Below, in pieces: positions 19,555-28,429 of a stretch of 64,000 bases of DNA. The stretch is from Shewanella litoralis. GTDB taxonomy: Bacteria > Pseudomonadota > Gammaproteobacteria > Enterobacterales > Shewanellaceae. How positions within the stretch are numbered: position 1 is the stretch's first letter; each line of letters opens with the position of its first letter. Below the pieces are notes generated by a model. That model ran no database searches and was not told where the DNA came from. It saw only the letters and a program-made list of their open reading frames with translations. The translations under genes were made by a program, and so were the position numbers. The stretch covers positions 1 to 64,000 of the forward strand of contig NZ_WSRZ01000006.1 of assembly GCF_009828585.1 (NCBI RefSeq). Direction: 5' to 3'.

Positions 19555-22197
19555 ATGCTTTCGCAACCTGCTAGTACAGATTTGCGCCCAGACATGACCA
19601 CAGCCGAATTTAAACAGGCGATAAAGTCACTGGACTTATTTTTACAAGAGAACATATTTCAAAGTGCCATTAACGACACTTTAAATAAGCGATCGCAGTT
19701 TTTCGACTCTCTATTATGCCTCCTCTGGCAAGCTCTCGAACTAGATGATAATCATATTTCGCTCAACGCCGTTGGCGGTTATGGCCGGCAAACCTTGCAT
19801 CCGTTTTCAGACATTGATATCTGCATCATCCACGACGGGCAACTGTCTGCCAACGACGGCGCCAAAGTCAGCGGTTTTTTAACCCAATTATGGGACATAG
19901 GCCTCGACCTGGGCCACGCGGTACGTAGCCTAGAAGATACCTTCAAAGCCTGTAAAGAAGATGTCACCATTGCCACCAGCTTGCTTGAAATTCGTCATTT
20001 ATACGGTAACACCAAGCACCAACAAATTGTGTTAGAGGCTTTGTACGGCCAGGATTTATGGCGAAGCCAAGCATTTTTTAATGCCAAACTGAGCGAGCAA
20101 CAAGAACGCCATGCCAAAGCTCAAGGTACTTCATTTAGTATTGAGCCTAATTTAAAAACCAGCCCGGGTGGAATTCGCGATATTCAAACCCTCACCTGGG
20201 TTGCCCGTAAGCATTTTGGTGTAGCCAGCATGCAGTCATTACGTCGCTTTGGTTTTTTAACCAACGATGAATACTCAGAGTTAATGGAATGCCAACACTT
20301 TTTGTTTAGGGTGCGTTTTGCATTGCACCAAGCAGCGCAACGCTCAGAAAACCGTTTATTACTGCAACATCAAGCAGAAGTCGCCAGGTTAATGGGGTTT
20401 GGCGATAGCATGCCTATTGGTGAAAGCGGCAATATCGCCATAGAAAAAATGATGCGTCAGCTGTTTAGGGCCATGAAACGCATTGGTGAATTAAACAAAA
20501 TTTTAATGGCGTATTTTCAGCGGGAAATCATCCCGCAGCTCAATCCACAAATCATCCCAATTAACGATAACTTTGAAATTGTCGACCAATACATCCACGT
20601 GCGTGATGAAACGGTATTTATTGATCGCACTCAAATCATGGCGTTGTTTGAGTTTATCGCGATTCATCATGACAAAATTATTGGCATTACCGCCGAAACC
20701 TTACGCTCGCTGCGTCAAGTAAGACGTCGCTTAATGGGCGACTTACAAGATTTTCAGCGTTGCCGAGAACAATTTAAAGCCATTTTTAACCATCCTCAAG
20801 GCATGGGATTAGCTATAACATTAATGCACCAGCATGGTATTTTGGCCTCCTATTTGCCGCAGTGGCGTGAAGTTGTCGGCCAAATGCAATTTGATTTATT
20901 TCATGCTTATACGGTCGATGAACACACACATAAAGTGCTTAAAAACATTTATGCCTACGGGAAAGACATTAAAACGCTCGATAAAGATTTAGCATTAGCA
21001 GCAGATATTTACCAAAAAATGTCCAACAAATCGACCTTGTTATTTGGGGCATTATTTCACGATTTAGCCAAAGGCCGCGGCGGCGATCACAGTGAACTCG
21101 GCGCGGTAGACGCCAACATGTTTGCGGTATTTCATGGCTTAAAAGTGTCGCAGCAAAAGCTCATAAGCTGGTTGGTAGAAAACCATTTACTCATGTCTAT
21201 CACCTCTCAGCGTATGGACATTTACGACCCTGAAGTGGTGAACACCTTTGCCAAAAAAGTCGGCACATTAACCCGCCTAGATGCCTTATATTGTCTTACC
21301 ATTGCCGATATTCAGGCGACTAACGATGATTTATGGAACGATTGGAAAGCATCATTATTAAAAGATTTGTACTTTATTACCCGTAAGGCATTACGTGGCG
21401 GCTTTGAAAATGTATTGCAAATTCGTACTCTGGTACGCGAGCACAAACAGGAGGCGTTAAACCTATTAAATGCAGACGAAACTACAACCGTAGCCATTAA
21501 AACCTTATGGAAACGCTTACCCATCGCGTTTTTTAGTAATGCCGAAGCAGAAGATATTGCCAGATACACTCAAGCGATATTGCTGCACAACCAAACCCCA
21601 GTGACTGACGGCGAATACAACACCTTAATATTACTCGATGACGCAGTAGTCAAAGGTTGTAGTGACGTATTTGTGTATACCAAAGACAGACATGGGTTAT
21701 TTGTTAAATTATTTAATACTCTCGCGGCATTGCGTATTTCGGTAAAACAAGCGCAAATTGCTCGTACTAAAGATGGCTATGTCGTTGAAGCCTTTAAAGT
21801 GCTCGATTTTGATGAAAAACCGATCACTAGCGCCCAACGTCGTAAACAGGTAATGAATAAATTACATCAGGTATTAGACTTTGATGTCACCCTACCTAAA
21901 AAGCGTGAATCGAGGCGTCATCAAAGTTTCGACAACCAACCGAGTATCGAATTTTTGTATTCACGCAAATCCACTCGCACCTTAGTCAATGTATCAGCAC
22001 TAGACACCAGTGATTTTATGGAGCAAATAGCCAGTGCCTTTAGAACACTTGATCTTAACATTCATTCGGCCACCATCAGTACGGTCGGTGAGCGCGCCGA
22101 TAACGTGTTCTCAATATCCAACAAACAAGACCAACAATTAACTCCTGAAGAGCAACAACAATTAACCCTAGAATTGGCGAATGCCATTACGGGTTAG
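19555..22197 (+). CDS. glnD: Bifunctional [protein-PII] uridylyltransferase/uridylyl-removing enzyme
   Basis: 880-aa nitrogen sensor that uridylylates PII proteins when glutamine is low and removes UMP when it is high. The nucleotidyltransferase site is GGYGR (74-78) with SDID (85-88). The HD phosphohydrolase core is HDLAKGRGGDH (His502, Asp503). Two C-terminal ACT domains (about 690-770 and 805-875; DRHGLFVKLFNTLA and NIHSATISTVGERA) sense glutamine. Full length. GGAG precedes the ATG. Targets (glnB/glnK) are not in the window. Confidence 0.96.
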   Translation: MLSQPASTDLRPDMTTAEFKQAIKSLDLFLQENIFQSAINDTLNKRSQFFDSLLCLLWQALELDDNHISLNAVGGYGRQTLHPFSDIDICIIHDGQLSANDGAKVSGFLTQLWDIGLDLGHAVRSLEDTFKACKEDVTIATSLLEIRHLYGNTKHQQIVLEALYGQDLWRSQAFFNAKLSEQQERHAKAQGTSFSIEPNLKTSPGGIRDIQTLTWVARKHFGVASMQSLRRFGFLTNDEYSELMECQHFLFRVRFALHQAAQRSENRLLLQHQAEVARLMGFGDSMPIGESGNIAIEKMMRQLFRAMKRIGELNKILMAYFQREIIPQLNPQIIPINDNFEIVDQYIHVRDETVFIDRTQIMALFEFIAIHHDKIIGITAETLRSLRQVRRRLMGDLQDFQRCREQFKAIFNHPQGMGLAITLMHQHGILASYLPQWREVVGQMQFDLFHAYTVDEHTHKVLKNIYAYGKDIKTLDKDLALAADIYQKMSNKSTLLFGALFHDLAKGRGGDHSELGAVDANMFAVFHGLKVSQQKLISWLVENHLLMSITSQRMDIYDPEVVNTFAKKVGTLTRLDALYCLTIADIQATNDDLWNDWKASLLKDLYFITRKALRGGFENVLQIRTLVREHKQEALNLLNADETTTVAIKTLWKRLPIAFFSNAEAEDIARYTQAILLHNQTPVTDGEYNTLILLDDAVVKGCSDVFVYTKDRHGLFVKLFNTLAALRISVKQAQIARTKDGYVVEAFKVLDFDEKPITSAQRRKQVMNKLHQVLDFDVTLPKKRESRRHQSFDNQPSIEFLYSRKSTRTLVNVSALDTSDFMEQIASAFRTLDLNIHSATISTVGERADNVFSISNKQDQQLTPEEQQQLTLELANAITG

Positions 22198-22298
22198 CCA
22201 AAATACAACAAAGGTAGCCATTGATTTGCACTTTGCTTTGAGCAAACCAATGGCTATGCGATAATCACAACAACTCCATTGTCGATTTTTAGGTCATC

Positions 22299-22802
22299 AT
22301 GTCATCAGCGTTTACGTACACCAGCGAATATGTACTCGATAAAGCTTACTTTGAAGAATGCTATACCCAATCAGTCCCCGCCAAAGCGCCCCCTAAGCAA
22401 TATCTTAAAACGGTGATATTTGCGTTGATTGGTTTAGCTATATTGCTGCTCGACAACATCAGCCAGTTAAGCATTAGCAGTAAAGAAACTTATTATTTAG
22501 GGTACTTTTTTATTGGTTTAGCCGTGGTCGAATGGCTAAGCATTCGCTTTAAAAAAACCTGGTGGTTATGGCGACAAATGATGAGTAAAGCGGCTGGAGA
22601 CACAGTTACACTGGTCATCGACGATAACGGCATCCACAGCCAATCAACTCATGTGAATCAACAGATTTTATGGACTGATGTTTATCGTGTCACCCAGACT
22701 GAAGCAGGCTTTTTAATTGCCTTACAAAAAAGTACCACCTACTTATCTAAACGCTGCTTAGATGCTGCAAGTATCGACTTTATTGCCAGTAAACAATCGT
22801 AA
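22299..22802 (+). CDS. YcxB-like membrane protein
   Basis: 167-aa protein with two hydrophobic segments (about residues 39-52 and 63-79) and a C-terminal domain (VTLVIDDNGIHSQSTHVNQQILWTD) resembling the YcxB-like domain, a PH-like fold common in small membrane proteins of unknown function. It follows glnD by 100 bp on the same strand and converges with the next gene after 6 bp. No function is assigned. Confidence 0.75.
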   Translation: MSSAFTYTSEYVLDKAYFEECYTQSVPAKAPPKQYLKTVIFALIGLAILLLDNISQLSISSKETYYLGYFFIGLAVVEWLSIRFKKTWWLWRQMMSKAAGDTVTLVIDDNGIHSQSTHVNQQILWTDVYRVTQTEAGFLIALQKSTTYLSKRCLDAASIDFIASKQS

Positions 22803-22808
22803 AAAACG

Positions 22809-23477
22809 CTAAGATAATGATAATGCCTTGCTAACGCGTTGCTGAATATGGCTGAGCACATCCTGTTCAAACCAGGGGTTGCGGCTCAGCCAGATATTAT
22901 TACGCGGACTTGGGTGCGGTAGAGGGAGACAAAGTGGCCCAAAGCTGCGCCATTGCTTTACCGTTTCGGTGAGGGTTTTAGGTTTGTTAGCGATATCGAA
23001 ATCAACTAACTCACTATTAGTTAATGCATTAATCGTTAAGCGATGCTCACTTAAATAATACTGTTGCGCATATTGGCCAACTAATAACACTAATTCGACT
23101 TGAGTTAAGTGAGCTAATAATAATGCATGCCACTTAGGCGCGCACTCAGGCCTTGGTGGCAAATCACCCGATTGACCTTTTTTAGCTGTAGCCGCGCTAT
23201 AACTCCCTGGATAACAAAAACCCATTGGCATAATGGCAACCTGCTTAGCATCGTAAAACACCTCACGGCTTACGCCTAACCACTCACGCAATCTATCGCC
23301 ACTGGCATCATTGAAAGGAATGCCCGTTTCATGCACTTTACGCCCTGGCGCCTGGCCAATTATCAATATTTTTGCTTGAGGGTCGAGTTGCACCACAGGG
23401 CGCACGCCATGAGTTAATGAAGCCGCACAAAGCTGACATTGATTAACCTGCTTGAGTAACATCTCAAAATCGGTCAT
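22809..23477 (-). CDS. Uracil-DNA glycosylase family protein
   Basis: 222-aa protein of the UDG superfamily, which removes uracil or related bases from DNA. Motif A is IIGQAPGRKVHETGIPFNDASGDRLREWLG and the late motif is HPSPRN. Four cysteines (Cys14, Cys17, Cys88, Cys112) could bind an Fe-S cluster as in UDG families 4/5, though their spacing differs from the classical one. This short gammaproteobacterial subgroup is common but poorly characterised. It is convergent with the YcxB-like gene. Actual glycosylase activity is not proven. Confidence 0.85.
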   Translation of the reverse strand: MTDFEMLLKQVNQCQLCAASLTHGVRPVVQLDPQAKILIIGQAPGRKVHETGIPFNDASGDRLREWLGVSREVFYDAKQVAIMPMGFCYPGSYSAATAKKGQSGDLPPRPECAPKWHALLLAHLTQVELVLLVGQYAQQYYLSEHRLTINALTNSELVDFDIANKPKTLTETVKQWRSFGPLCLPLPHPSPRNNIWLSRNPWFEQDVLSHIQQRVSKALSLS

Positions 23478-23561
23478 ATAAATATTTTACACTCTATCCA
23501 AAGGAACTAAGCTGCAGTAGTATTTGTCAAAATAACAAAGTTCTCCCAAGAAGGAACAACC

Positions 23562-23834
23562 ATGCCATCTCTTATTACTAGCACAACGATTACTAGCAAA
23601 ACGATTATCCGCACTAGCCTCGCTGCATTATTTGCCAGTTGCGTCGCTGTCAGCTTTACCGCTAGCGCATTACCCGCCGCACCGCTGAAAGATGTTTTAT
23701 CATTAAAAGAAGCCTGCCAACAAATCGCCATTGAAGACCAACTGCCAGAAGCTGAAGTGAGTGCATTTTTATTAGATTGCGTAAATGACCAATTAACCGA
23801 AATGGGCTACGAGCGCATAGCCAGCCTAGATTAA
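23562..23834 (+). CDS. Small secreted hypothetical protein
   Basis: 90 aa with an N-terminal signal peptide (hydrophobic about 20-36, likely cleavage after SASA near residue 38). The mature part of about 50 residues is acidic, with two cysteines (EACQQIA and LLDCVND) that could form one disulfide. AAGAAGGAAC precedes the ATG and a terminator follows. No family recognised. The signal peptide, ribosome site and terminator support a real gene. Confidence 0.7.
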   Translation: MPSLITSTTITSKTIIRTSLAALFASCVAVSFTASALPAAPLKDVLSLKEACQQIAIEDQLPEAEVSAFLLDCVNDQLTEMGYERIASLD

Positions 23835-23875
23835 ATTTCCAGCCAAGATTAAGCACACAGTCGCTTACCATACTG

Positions 23876-23900
23876 AAAAACGCCGTTAAGGCGTTTTTTT
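23876..23900 (+). terminator. Terminator after small secreted protein gene
   Basis: A perfect 9-bp stem (AAAAACGCC / GGCGTTTTT) with a GTTAA loop and extra T residues. The A-run on the left also allows use by the opposite-strand MAPEG gene. Confidence 0.9.
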
Positions 23901-23925
23901 ATGGCTATTACAGCATATAAAACCT

Positions 23926-24309
23926 TTAAAAAGCCTGGCAAAAAATTGTTATCGATGCACCAATGGCCACAAACCAAGATAACGATCGTAACGTGCCGTA
24001 ATTAAGTAAATACATGGCATGGTAAACCACTCTCGCTACAACATGCACAATCGCTAATATGGCCACCACATCAGTGACGTTATTGGTGACTAATGCTGTT
24101 AGCACTGCAACCCCAAATACAATTAACGACTCAAATGCATTTTGATGCCCAGCGACTGCTCGAGCGCCAAAACCGGTTAATTGCGCTTGCTGCGCACGCG
24201 GATGGTTATTGTCATAACGGCCTAACTTAGCCATCGCCATCGCAACCGGCACTTTGGCGGCATATGGCAGTAACATGGCAATCAGTAAACAAATCAAAAT
24301 GGTTTGCAT
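23926..24309 (-). CDS. MAPEG family membrane protein
   Basis: 127-aa integral membrane protein with about four hydrophobic segments. The LTGFGARAVAGHQNAFESL stretch, with conserved R, A-x-x-N and E, is the signature of bacterial MAPEG relatives of microsomal glutathione transferase and leukotriene synthases. The ATG at 24309 (MQTILICLL) is chosen because AGAAGGGA lies just upstream; a longer frame to 24381 adds 24 polar residues without family support. Bacterial substrates are unknown. Confidence 0.85.
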   Translation of the reverse strand: MQTILICLLIAMLLPYAAKVPVAMAMAKLGRYDNNHPRAQQAQLTGFGARAVAGHQNAFESLIVFGVAVLTALVTNNVTDVVAILAIVHVVARVVYHAMYLLNYGTLRSLSWFVAIGASITIFCQAF

Positions 24310-24686
24310 GGTATCCCTTCTGTATTTCTTTTTTAAGTTATTAAGGTCTTGATGATCATCAAAACAATGGCCTGTAATCACTCGTTAAACAAATGCTGTG
24401 TGGTATTTTTCGATATTGCAGCGCATTCTTCCACCAACAAAACACCTATCTTTAAATTGTTTTTTATCAAACGGTTAAATATTAACGCTAGCTAAACTAT
24501 ATGATTTAGACACAAATACCAACCTGATTGATAGGTCTATCTATACTTTATCTTGAAAGTTATCCCCCCCCAGCACGGTCAATACTGATAACTCCTAACA
24601 AGTGTGGTAGCTGCAGCAAATCAAACTTGTCACGAGTCAACAAGAATAAGCAGTAATCACACAATCAACATTGTAAGGAAGACAAT
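24310..24686. other. Divergent intergenic region MAPEG / bufferin operon
   Basis: 377 bp with both promoters. It holds the 14-bp palindrome at 24349, an ACCT-N7-AGGT dyad near 24524 and a run of eight C at 24564-24571. I could not assign a confident promoter or metal-responsive operator. No open frame of note. Confidence 0.5.
24349..24362. promoter_or_regulatory. 14-bp perfect palindrome
   Basis: TTGATGATCATCAA is self-complementary and lies 40 bp upstream of the MAPEG start codon, in the divergent gap shared with the bufferin operon. It could be an operator for the MAPEG gene. No regulator can be named. Confidence 0.35.
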
Positions 24687-25145
24687 ATGAATACCAAAGC
24701 ACAAACCAGCTTAACTGGCGCAGCACTCGCATTGGCTATGGCCAGTTTATCGGGTCAGGCAATGGCTGCAGAAACCAGTACGGCGCCAATGGCCGCTGGT
24801 GAAACAGATCTAGTACATTGTTACGGCGTTAACGTCTGTAAGGGTCACAACGATTGTAAAACAACCGACAACGCCTGTGGCGGTCAAGCGAGCTGTAAAG
24901 GTACAGGCTTTGTGGGCATGCCATCTAAAGCGTGTGCCGATGTGGGTGGCACACAAAAAGATGACTGGGTTGGCAAGGTCACTAAAGCTGATTTAGTACA
25001 TTGTTACGGCGTTAATGTCTGCAAAGGCCATAATGATTGTAAAGGCGCTGATAACGCCTGTGGTGGCATGGCAAGCTGTAAAGGCACTGGTTTTGTTAAC
25101 ACTACAGCAAAATCTTGTGCCGATATTGGCGGTAAAACAAGCTAA
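24687..25145 (+). CDS. bufA2: BufA2-type bufferin precursor with duplicated Cys-rich core
   Basis: 152-aa secreted precursor of a metal-binding RiPP (bufferin-type metallophore). The signal peptide ends at about AMA (25-27). Two homologous cores follow, starting at Asp41 and Asp102, exactly 61 residues apart: [17 protein letters not shown], then DNACGG[10 protein letters not shown], then CAD(V/I)GG. Each has six cysteines (45, 51, 57, 64, 70, 83 and 106, 112, 118, 125, 131, 144), all offset by 61. In this family an MNIO enzyme modifies cysteines and the product binds copper in the periplasm; the modification of this subtype is inferred. AAGGAAG precedes the ATG. The usual precursor has one core. 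Confidence 0.9.
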   Translation: MNTKAQTSLTGAALALAMASLSGQAMAAETSTAPMAAGETDLVHCYGVNVCKGHNDCKTTDNACGGQASCKGTGFVGMPSKACADVGGTQKDDWVGKVTKADLVHCYGVNVCKGHNDCKGADNACGGMASCKGTGFVNTTAKSCADIGGKTS

Positions 25146-25182
25146 TTGTTTTAAGTTAGTTTATCTCAATAGTTAAACTTAA

Positions 25183-25225
25183 GGTTGATGGCCCTAGCGC
25201 CCCGATTCCAACTAGGGCATCAACC
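25183..25225 (+). promoter_or_regulatory. Intercistronic hairpin bufA2-bufB
   Basis: GGTTGAT-G-GCCCTAG pairs with CTAGGGCATCAACC (14 bp, one bulged G, 14-nt loop) in the 107-bp gap between precursor and enzyme genes. No T-run follows, so it is more likely a partial terminator or mRNA stability element that lets precursor exceed enzyme. Confidence 0.7.
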
Positions 25226-25252
25226 TGTTAACCATAATGATGGGATCGCTCA

Positions 25253-26197
25253 ATGCCAGAATCAATAATAAAACAAGACTTTCTCGGATTTGGATTGGGG
25301 TTACGCACCGATCATTTCGAGCATATTTTACAACACCAACCAGATATTGATTGGTTTGAGGTGTTGTCTGAAAACTTCTTAGTTGCCGGCGGTAAACCGC
25401 GTTACTATCTAGAAGCGATTGCCGAACAATATCCTGTGGTAATGCATGGCGTGTCGATGTCAATTGGCAGCACCGACCCCTTAGATATGGACTATCTTAA
25501 AGCCTTAAAAAAACTCAGTAACGACATTCAACCAAAATGGATTTCAGACCATATTTGTTGGACATCCATTCATGGTGTTAATAGCCACGATTTATTGCCT
25601 CTCCCCTATACCGAAGAAACCGTTAACCATGTGGCAGAGCGAGTGCGCCAGGTTCAAGATGTGTTAGGCCGCCGAATATTACTCGAAAATGTGTCGAGCT
25701 ATTTGTCCTATCAAGATTCAACTATGGACGAATGGGACTTTTTAAGCCAAGTAGCTGAAGCGGCAGATTGCCTAGTGTTACTCGATATTAATAATATTTA
25801 TGTCAGCGCCCGTAATCATCATTTTAATCCACTCGACTATCTTAAAAAAATCGACCCTCGCCGGGTACAACAATTTCATTTAGCAGGCCACAGCGATTAC
25901 GGCGATTATGTTATCGACACCCATGACCACGATGTGCCGACGTCTGTTTGGACACTATACCAGGCAGCACTTGAGCGCTTTGGTCCCATTAGTACCATGA
26001 TAGAACGCGATGCCAATATTCCGCAATTTCCTGCGCTTTATGATGAATTACGCCAGGCTAAACACATTGCCGAACTCACCTTTGCAGACAGTGCCCAAGC
26101 AGAATTTCACACCTTAAGTCAGTCTCGATTTGGTCATCAATCACAAACAAGTGATCATAAAGTAGATAATAAGCCAATATTGCGGGTACCATCATGA
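25253..26197 (+). CDS. bufB: MNIO-family RiPP-modifying oxidase (DUF692)
   Basis: 314-aa multinuclear non-heme iron dependent oxidase, the family of MbnB, HvfB and BufB, with a TIM-barrel fold. Candidate metal ligands and conserved blocks: SEN (39-41), HGVS (His65), SDH (99-100), ENVSSY (Glu145, Asn146), DINNIYV (Asp178), HLAGH (209, 213), DTHDH (223-227) and ERD (251-253). It probably modifies cysteines of the precursor encoded just upstream. The last 35 residues (after LTFADSAQ) extend beyond the core and look unstructured. The stop overlaps the next start (ATGA). Confidence 0.92.
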   Translation: MPESIIKQDFLGFGLGLRTDHFEHILQHQPDIDWFEVLSENFLVAGGKPRYYLEAIAEQYPVVMHGVSMSIGSTDPLDMDYLKALKKLSNDIQPKWISDHICWTSIHGVNSHDLLPLPYTEETVNHVAERVRQVQDVLGRRILLENVSSYLSYQDSTMDEWDFLSQVAEAADCLVLLDINNIYVSARNHHFNPLDYLKKIDPRRVQQFHLAGHSDYGDYVIDTHDHDVPTSVWTLYQAALERFGPISTMIERDANIPQFPALYDELRQAKHIAELTFADSAQAEFHTLSQSRFGHQSQTSDHKVDNKPILRVPS

Positions 26198-27003
26198 GCC
26201 GCTTAGCTGAAATACAGCAGCAGTTTATGGCGTATTTATTGTCAGATGAGACCAACAACGACCACAATAAATGTCAATCCGCTATGCAGGCTAATATGTC
26301 TCAACAAGCAGGGATAAGCGCAGATATTCGCTTAGCGATTTACGCCAATGCATATCGAATTCGACTAAAAGAAACCATTGAAACCGACCATGAAATACTG
26401 GGCCGCTATTTAGGTGATGATCTGTTCGATAAGATGGCTGCTGACTACACGCGCGCGCATCCATCGGCCAATCAATCTCTGAGGCAATTTTGTGATGCTT
26501 TGCCCGATTTTTTACAGCAAGATTTATTTTTTAAACAACATCCTATTATTGCCGATTTAGCACGATTTGAACGACGCTTACTTAATGCTTTTGACGCCGC
26601 CGACAGCACTAGCGCGAGCTTTAGTGATTTGCAGGCTATATCGCCAGAGTTGTGGCCTAATTGTTGTTTGCGCTTTCATCCCAGCGTACAAATATTTACT
26701 TGTAGCAGTAATGCCGTCGAAGCCTGGCAAGCATTAAAAGCCGATTCCACGCCACCCGCACCTGATTACCAGTCAACTAGAGCCTGGTTACTATGGCGCG
26801 GCCAAACACGCTTAACCGAATTTGCCTCCCTCACCGCAGCACAACATGCCTTATTACTGGGCTTTATTCAGGGCAACAACTTTGCCGAGCAGTGCGAACA
26901 AATGCTCGAATGGCACGACGAACAATCAGCCCCAATGATGGTATTGCAGACCATGCAAACCTGGTTTCAACAGGGATTAATTCGCGCGGTAGTGAGTGAT
27001 TAA
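26194..27003 (+). CDS. bufC: BufC/HvfC partner protein (DUF2063)
   Basis: 269-aa protein of the DUF2063 family, which accompanies MNIO enzymes and is thought to present the precursor peptide to them. The N-terminal helical domain contains IYANAYRIRLKETIETDHEIL and LRQFCDALPDFL; the C-terminal half (about 150-269) is the second, winged-helix-like part, including WRGQTRLTEFASLTAAQHALL. The 4-bp overlap with bufB indicates translational coupling. A short hydrophilic insert (DETNNDHNK) sits near residue 20. No bufD (DoxX-like) gene follows. Confidence 0.9.
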   Translation: MSRLAEIQQQFMAYLLSDETNNDHNKCQSAMQANMSQQAGISADIRLAIYANAYRIRLKETIETDHEILGRYLGDDLFDKMAADYTRAHPSANQSLRQFCDALPDFLQQDLFFKQHPIIADLARFERRLLNAFDAADSTSASFSDLQAISPELWPNCCLRFHPSVQIFTCSSNAVEAWQALKADSTPPAPDYQSTRAWLLWRGQTRLTEFASLTAAQHALLLGFIQGNNFAEQCEQMLEWHDEQSAPMMVLQTMQTWFQQGLIRAVVSD

Positions 27004-27091
27004 CTGTGATTGATAAAAGGCGGGCAGTTAGTCCACAATTGAGCTCCGATAGTCGCCAAAGAAACGTCTTGAACTAACCTTCAAGTCCTCG

Positions 27092-28429
27092 CTAAAGTGG
27101 CAACCATACTTTAACACTTAAACCGCCTTCTGGGCGGTTTTGCATACTCATTCGCCCGCCATGCGCTTCTATTATTTCACGGCACAATGGTAAGCCAATG
27201 CCAGTACCCGACTGTTTGGTGGAATAAAAAGGTAACAAGGCTTGTGACAATACCTCTGAAGACATGCCAGAGCCGAGATCATCTACCTTAATCAATAATC
27301 CGCTCACAGGGTGAGTAGTTTCTTCAAATGCCAATGACACGCTGTCTTTGTCTGCTCCCGATTCATGGGCATTTTTAAGTAAATTAATTAACACTTGCTC
27401 TAATTGCACCGCGTCGAGCTTGATGTCTAAGGTTGGCAGCGGCGTTAATAGCTTAAACGAATATTGCTGGGTCAATTGTTGCGTCATACGCGCCCAGTCG
27501 ACCAGCACTTTTTGCGGTAAAGGTAACTTAGCAAATTGTGCATAGTGAGAGATAAACTGACTTAAGTGACTGGTGCGGTTTTCGATGGTGTCAAAAATGA
27601 GCTGCAATTTAGAATTATCTAAATGCTGAGTTAACAACTTACCCGAGTTCACCATCGACGCGATTGGCGCAACCGAATTATTAAGCTCATGGCTGATAAT
27701 CCGAATCACCTTTTTCCATACCGCCACTTCTTGGCGATTTAGCTCTTTGGTCAGTTGGTTGAGCAAAATTAAATGATGTTGTTGGTTATTCTGGGTAAAA
27801 CGACCACGGGAAATATGCCAGGTTTCAACATCGCCGTCTGTTACATTATCCCCAGCTTCACCTGCCTCGTTATCCGTCATTGCAAACAGCCCTTCTTGCT
27901 CGCTGTTTAAGGCATTTTTGAGCGAGTCAGGTAACATTTCAGCCAACTCTGGCATTAACATACCTTCAACGTTAACCCCATGGTTAAATAAATGTCTTGC
28001 GGCGCCATTGGCATAAATAACCCGCTGAGAATCATCAATCAATAACATCACATTTGGCGAGTTCTGGATGACTTTATCTAGCATTAACTCACGCTGGTAA
28101 ATAAATTGACGCTCACTGCGCAGCTTGGCAGACGCTTGGTTATATAAATGCACTAGGTTATCAAGCTGTGGTTCACCATAAGGATGCAAAGACACGCTAA
28201 AATCGTTGTCTTTAAAATTAAGTAAACCGATTTCAAGTGCTTGCAAGCTATCGCTTAATCGTTTTGTTAGCCAGGTGCTGCAAAAATAGCAAACCACCAG
28301 CATCACAATCAGCGCTAACCATAAGGCGCTGTCACCCAGGCTAAACCATACTAGCGCGCCAGAAAGTACCCCTAGCAGGCAGCTAAGCATATTGGTTAAC
28401 ACCAGTTTAGTTCGCAGCGACAACATCAT
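27092..28429 (-). CDS. Sensor histidine kinase
   Basis: 445-aa membrane kinase. Two adjacent N-terminal hydrophobic segments (about 8-30 and 34-52) with almost no periplasmic loop, a linker, a PAS-like domain (NSPNVMLLIDDSQRVIYANGAA, about 125-180), a phosphoacceptor box HELNNSVAPI and an ATPase domain with N and G boxes (LINLLKNAHES, DDLGSGM, GTGIGLPLCREI). The design is like NtrY-type kinases that sense from within the membrane. Its start overlaps the stop of the response regulator by 4 bp, so the two are partners. Signal unknown, probably membrane-active compounds given the exporter genes upstream. Confidence 0.92.
   Translation of the reverse strand: MMLSLRTKLVLTNMLSCLLGVLSGALVWFSLGDSALWLALIVMLVVCYFCSTWLTKRLSDSLQALEIGLLNFKDNDFSVSLHPYGEPQLDNLVHLYNQASAKLRSERQFIYQRELMLDKVIQNSPNVMLLIDDSQRVIYANGAARHLFNHGVNVEGMLMPELAEMLPDSLKNALNSEQEGLFAMTDNEAGEAGDNVTDGDVETWHISRGRFTQNNQQHHLILLNQLTKELNRQEVAVWKKVIRIISHELNNSVAPIASMVNSGKLLTQHLDNSKLQLIFDTIENRTSHLSQFISHYAQFAKLPLPQKVLVDWARMTQQLTQQYSFKLLTPLPTLDIKLDAVQLEQVLINLLKNAHESGADKDSVSLAFEETTHPVSGLLIKVDDLGSGMSSEVLSQALLPFYSTKQSGTGIGLPLCREIIEAHGGRMSMQNRPEGGLSVKVWLPL

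Noticed and set aside
24522-24545. ACCT-N7-AGGT dyad as a MerR/CueR-type copper operator for the bufferin operon
   Set aside because: Half-sites are only four bases and no matching -35/-10 pair at 19-bp spacing could be found; a matrix scan would decide.
24564-24571. Run of eight C as a phase-variable tract
   Set aside because: It lies in non-coding DNA about 115 bp upstream of the bufferin start with no clear promoter overlap, so no effect can be argued.
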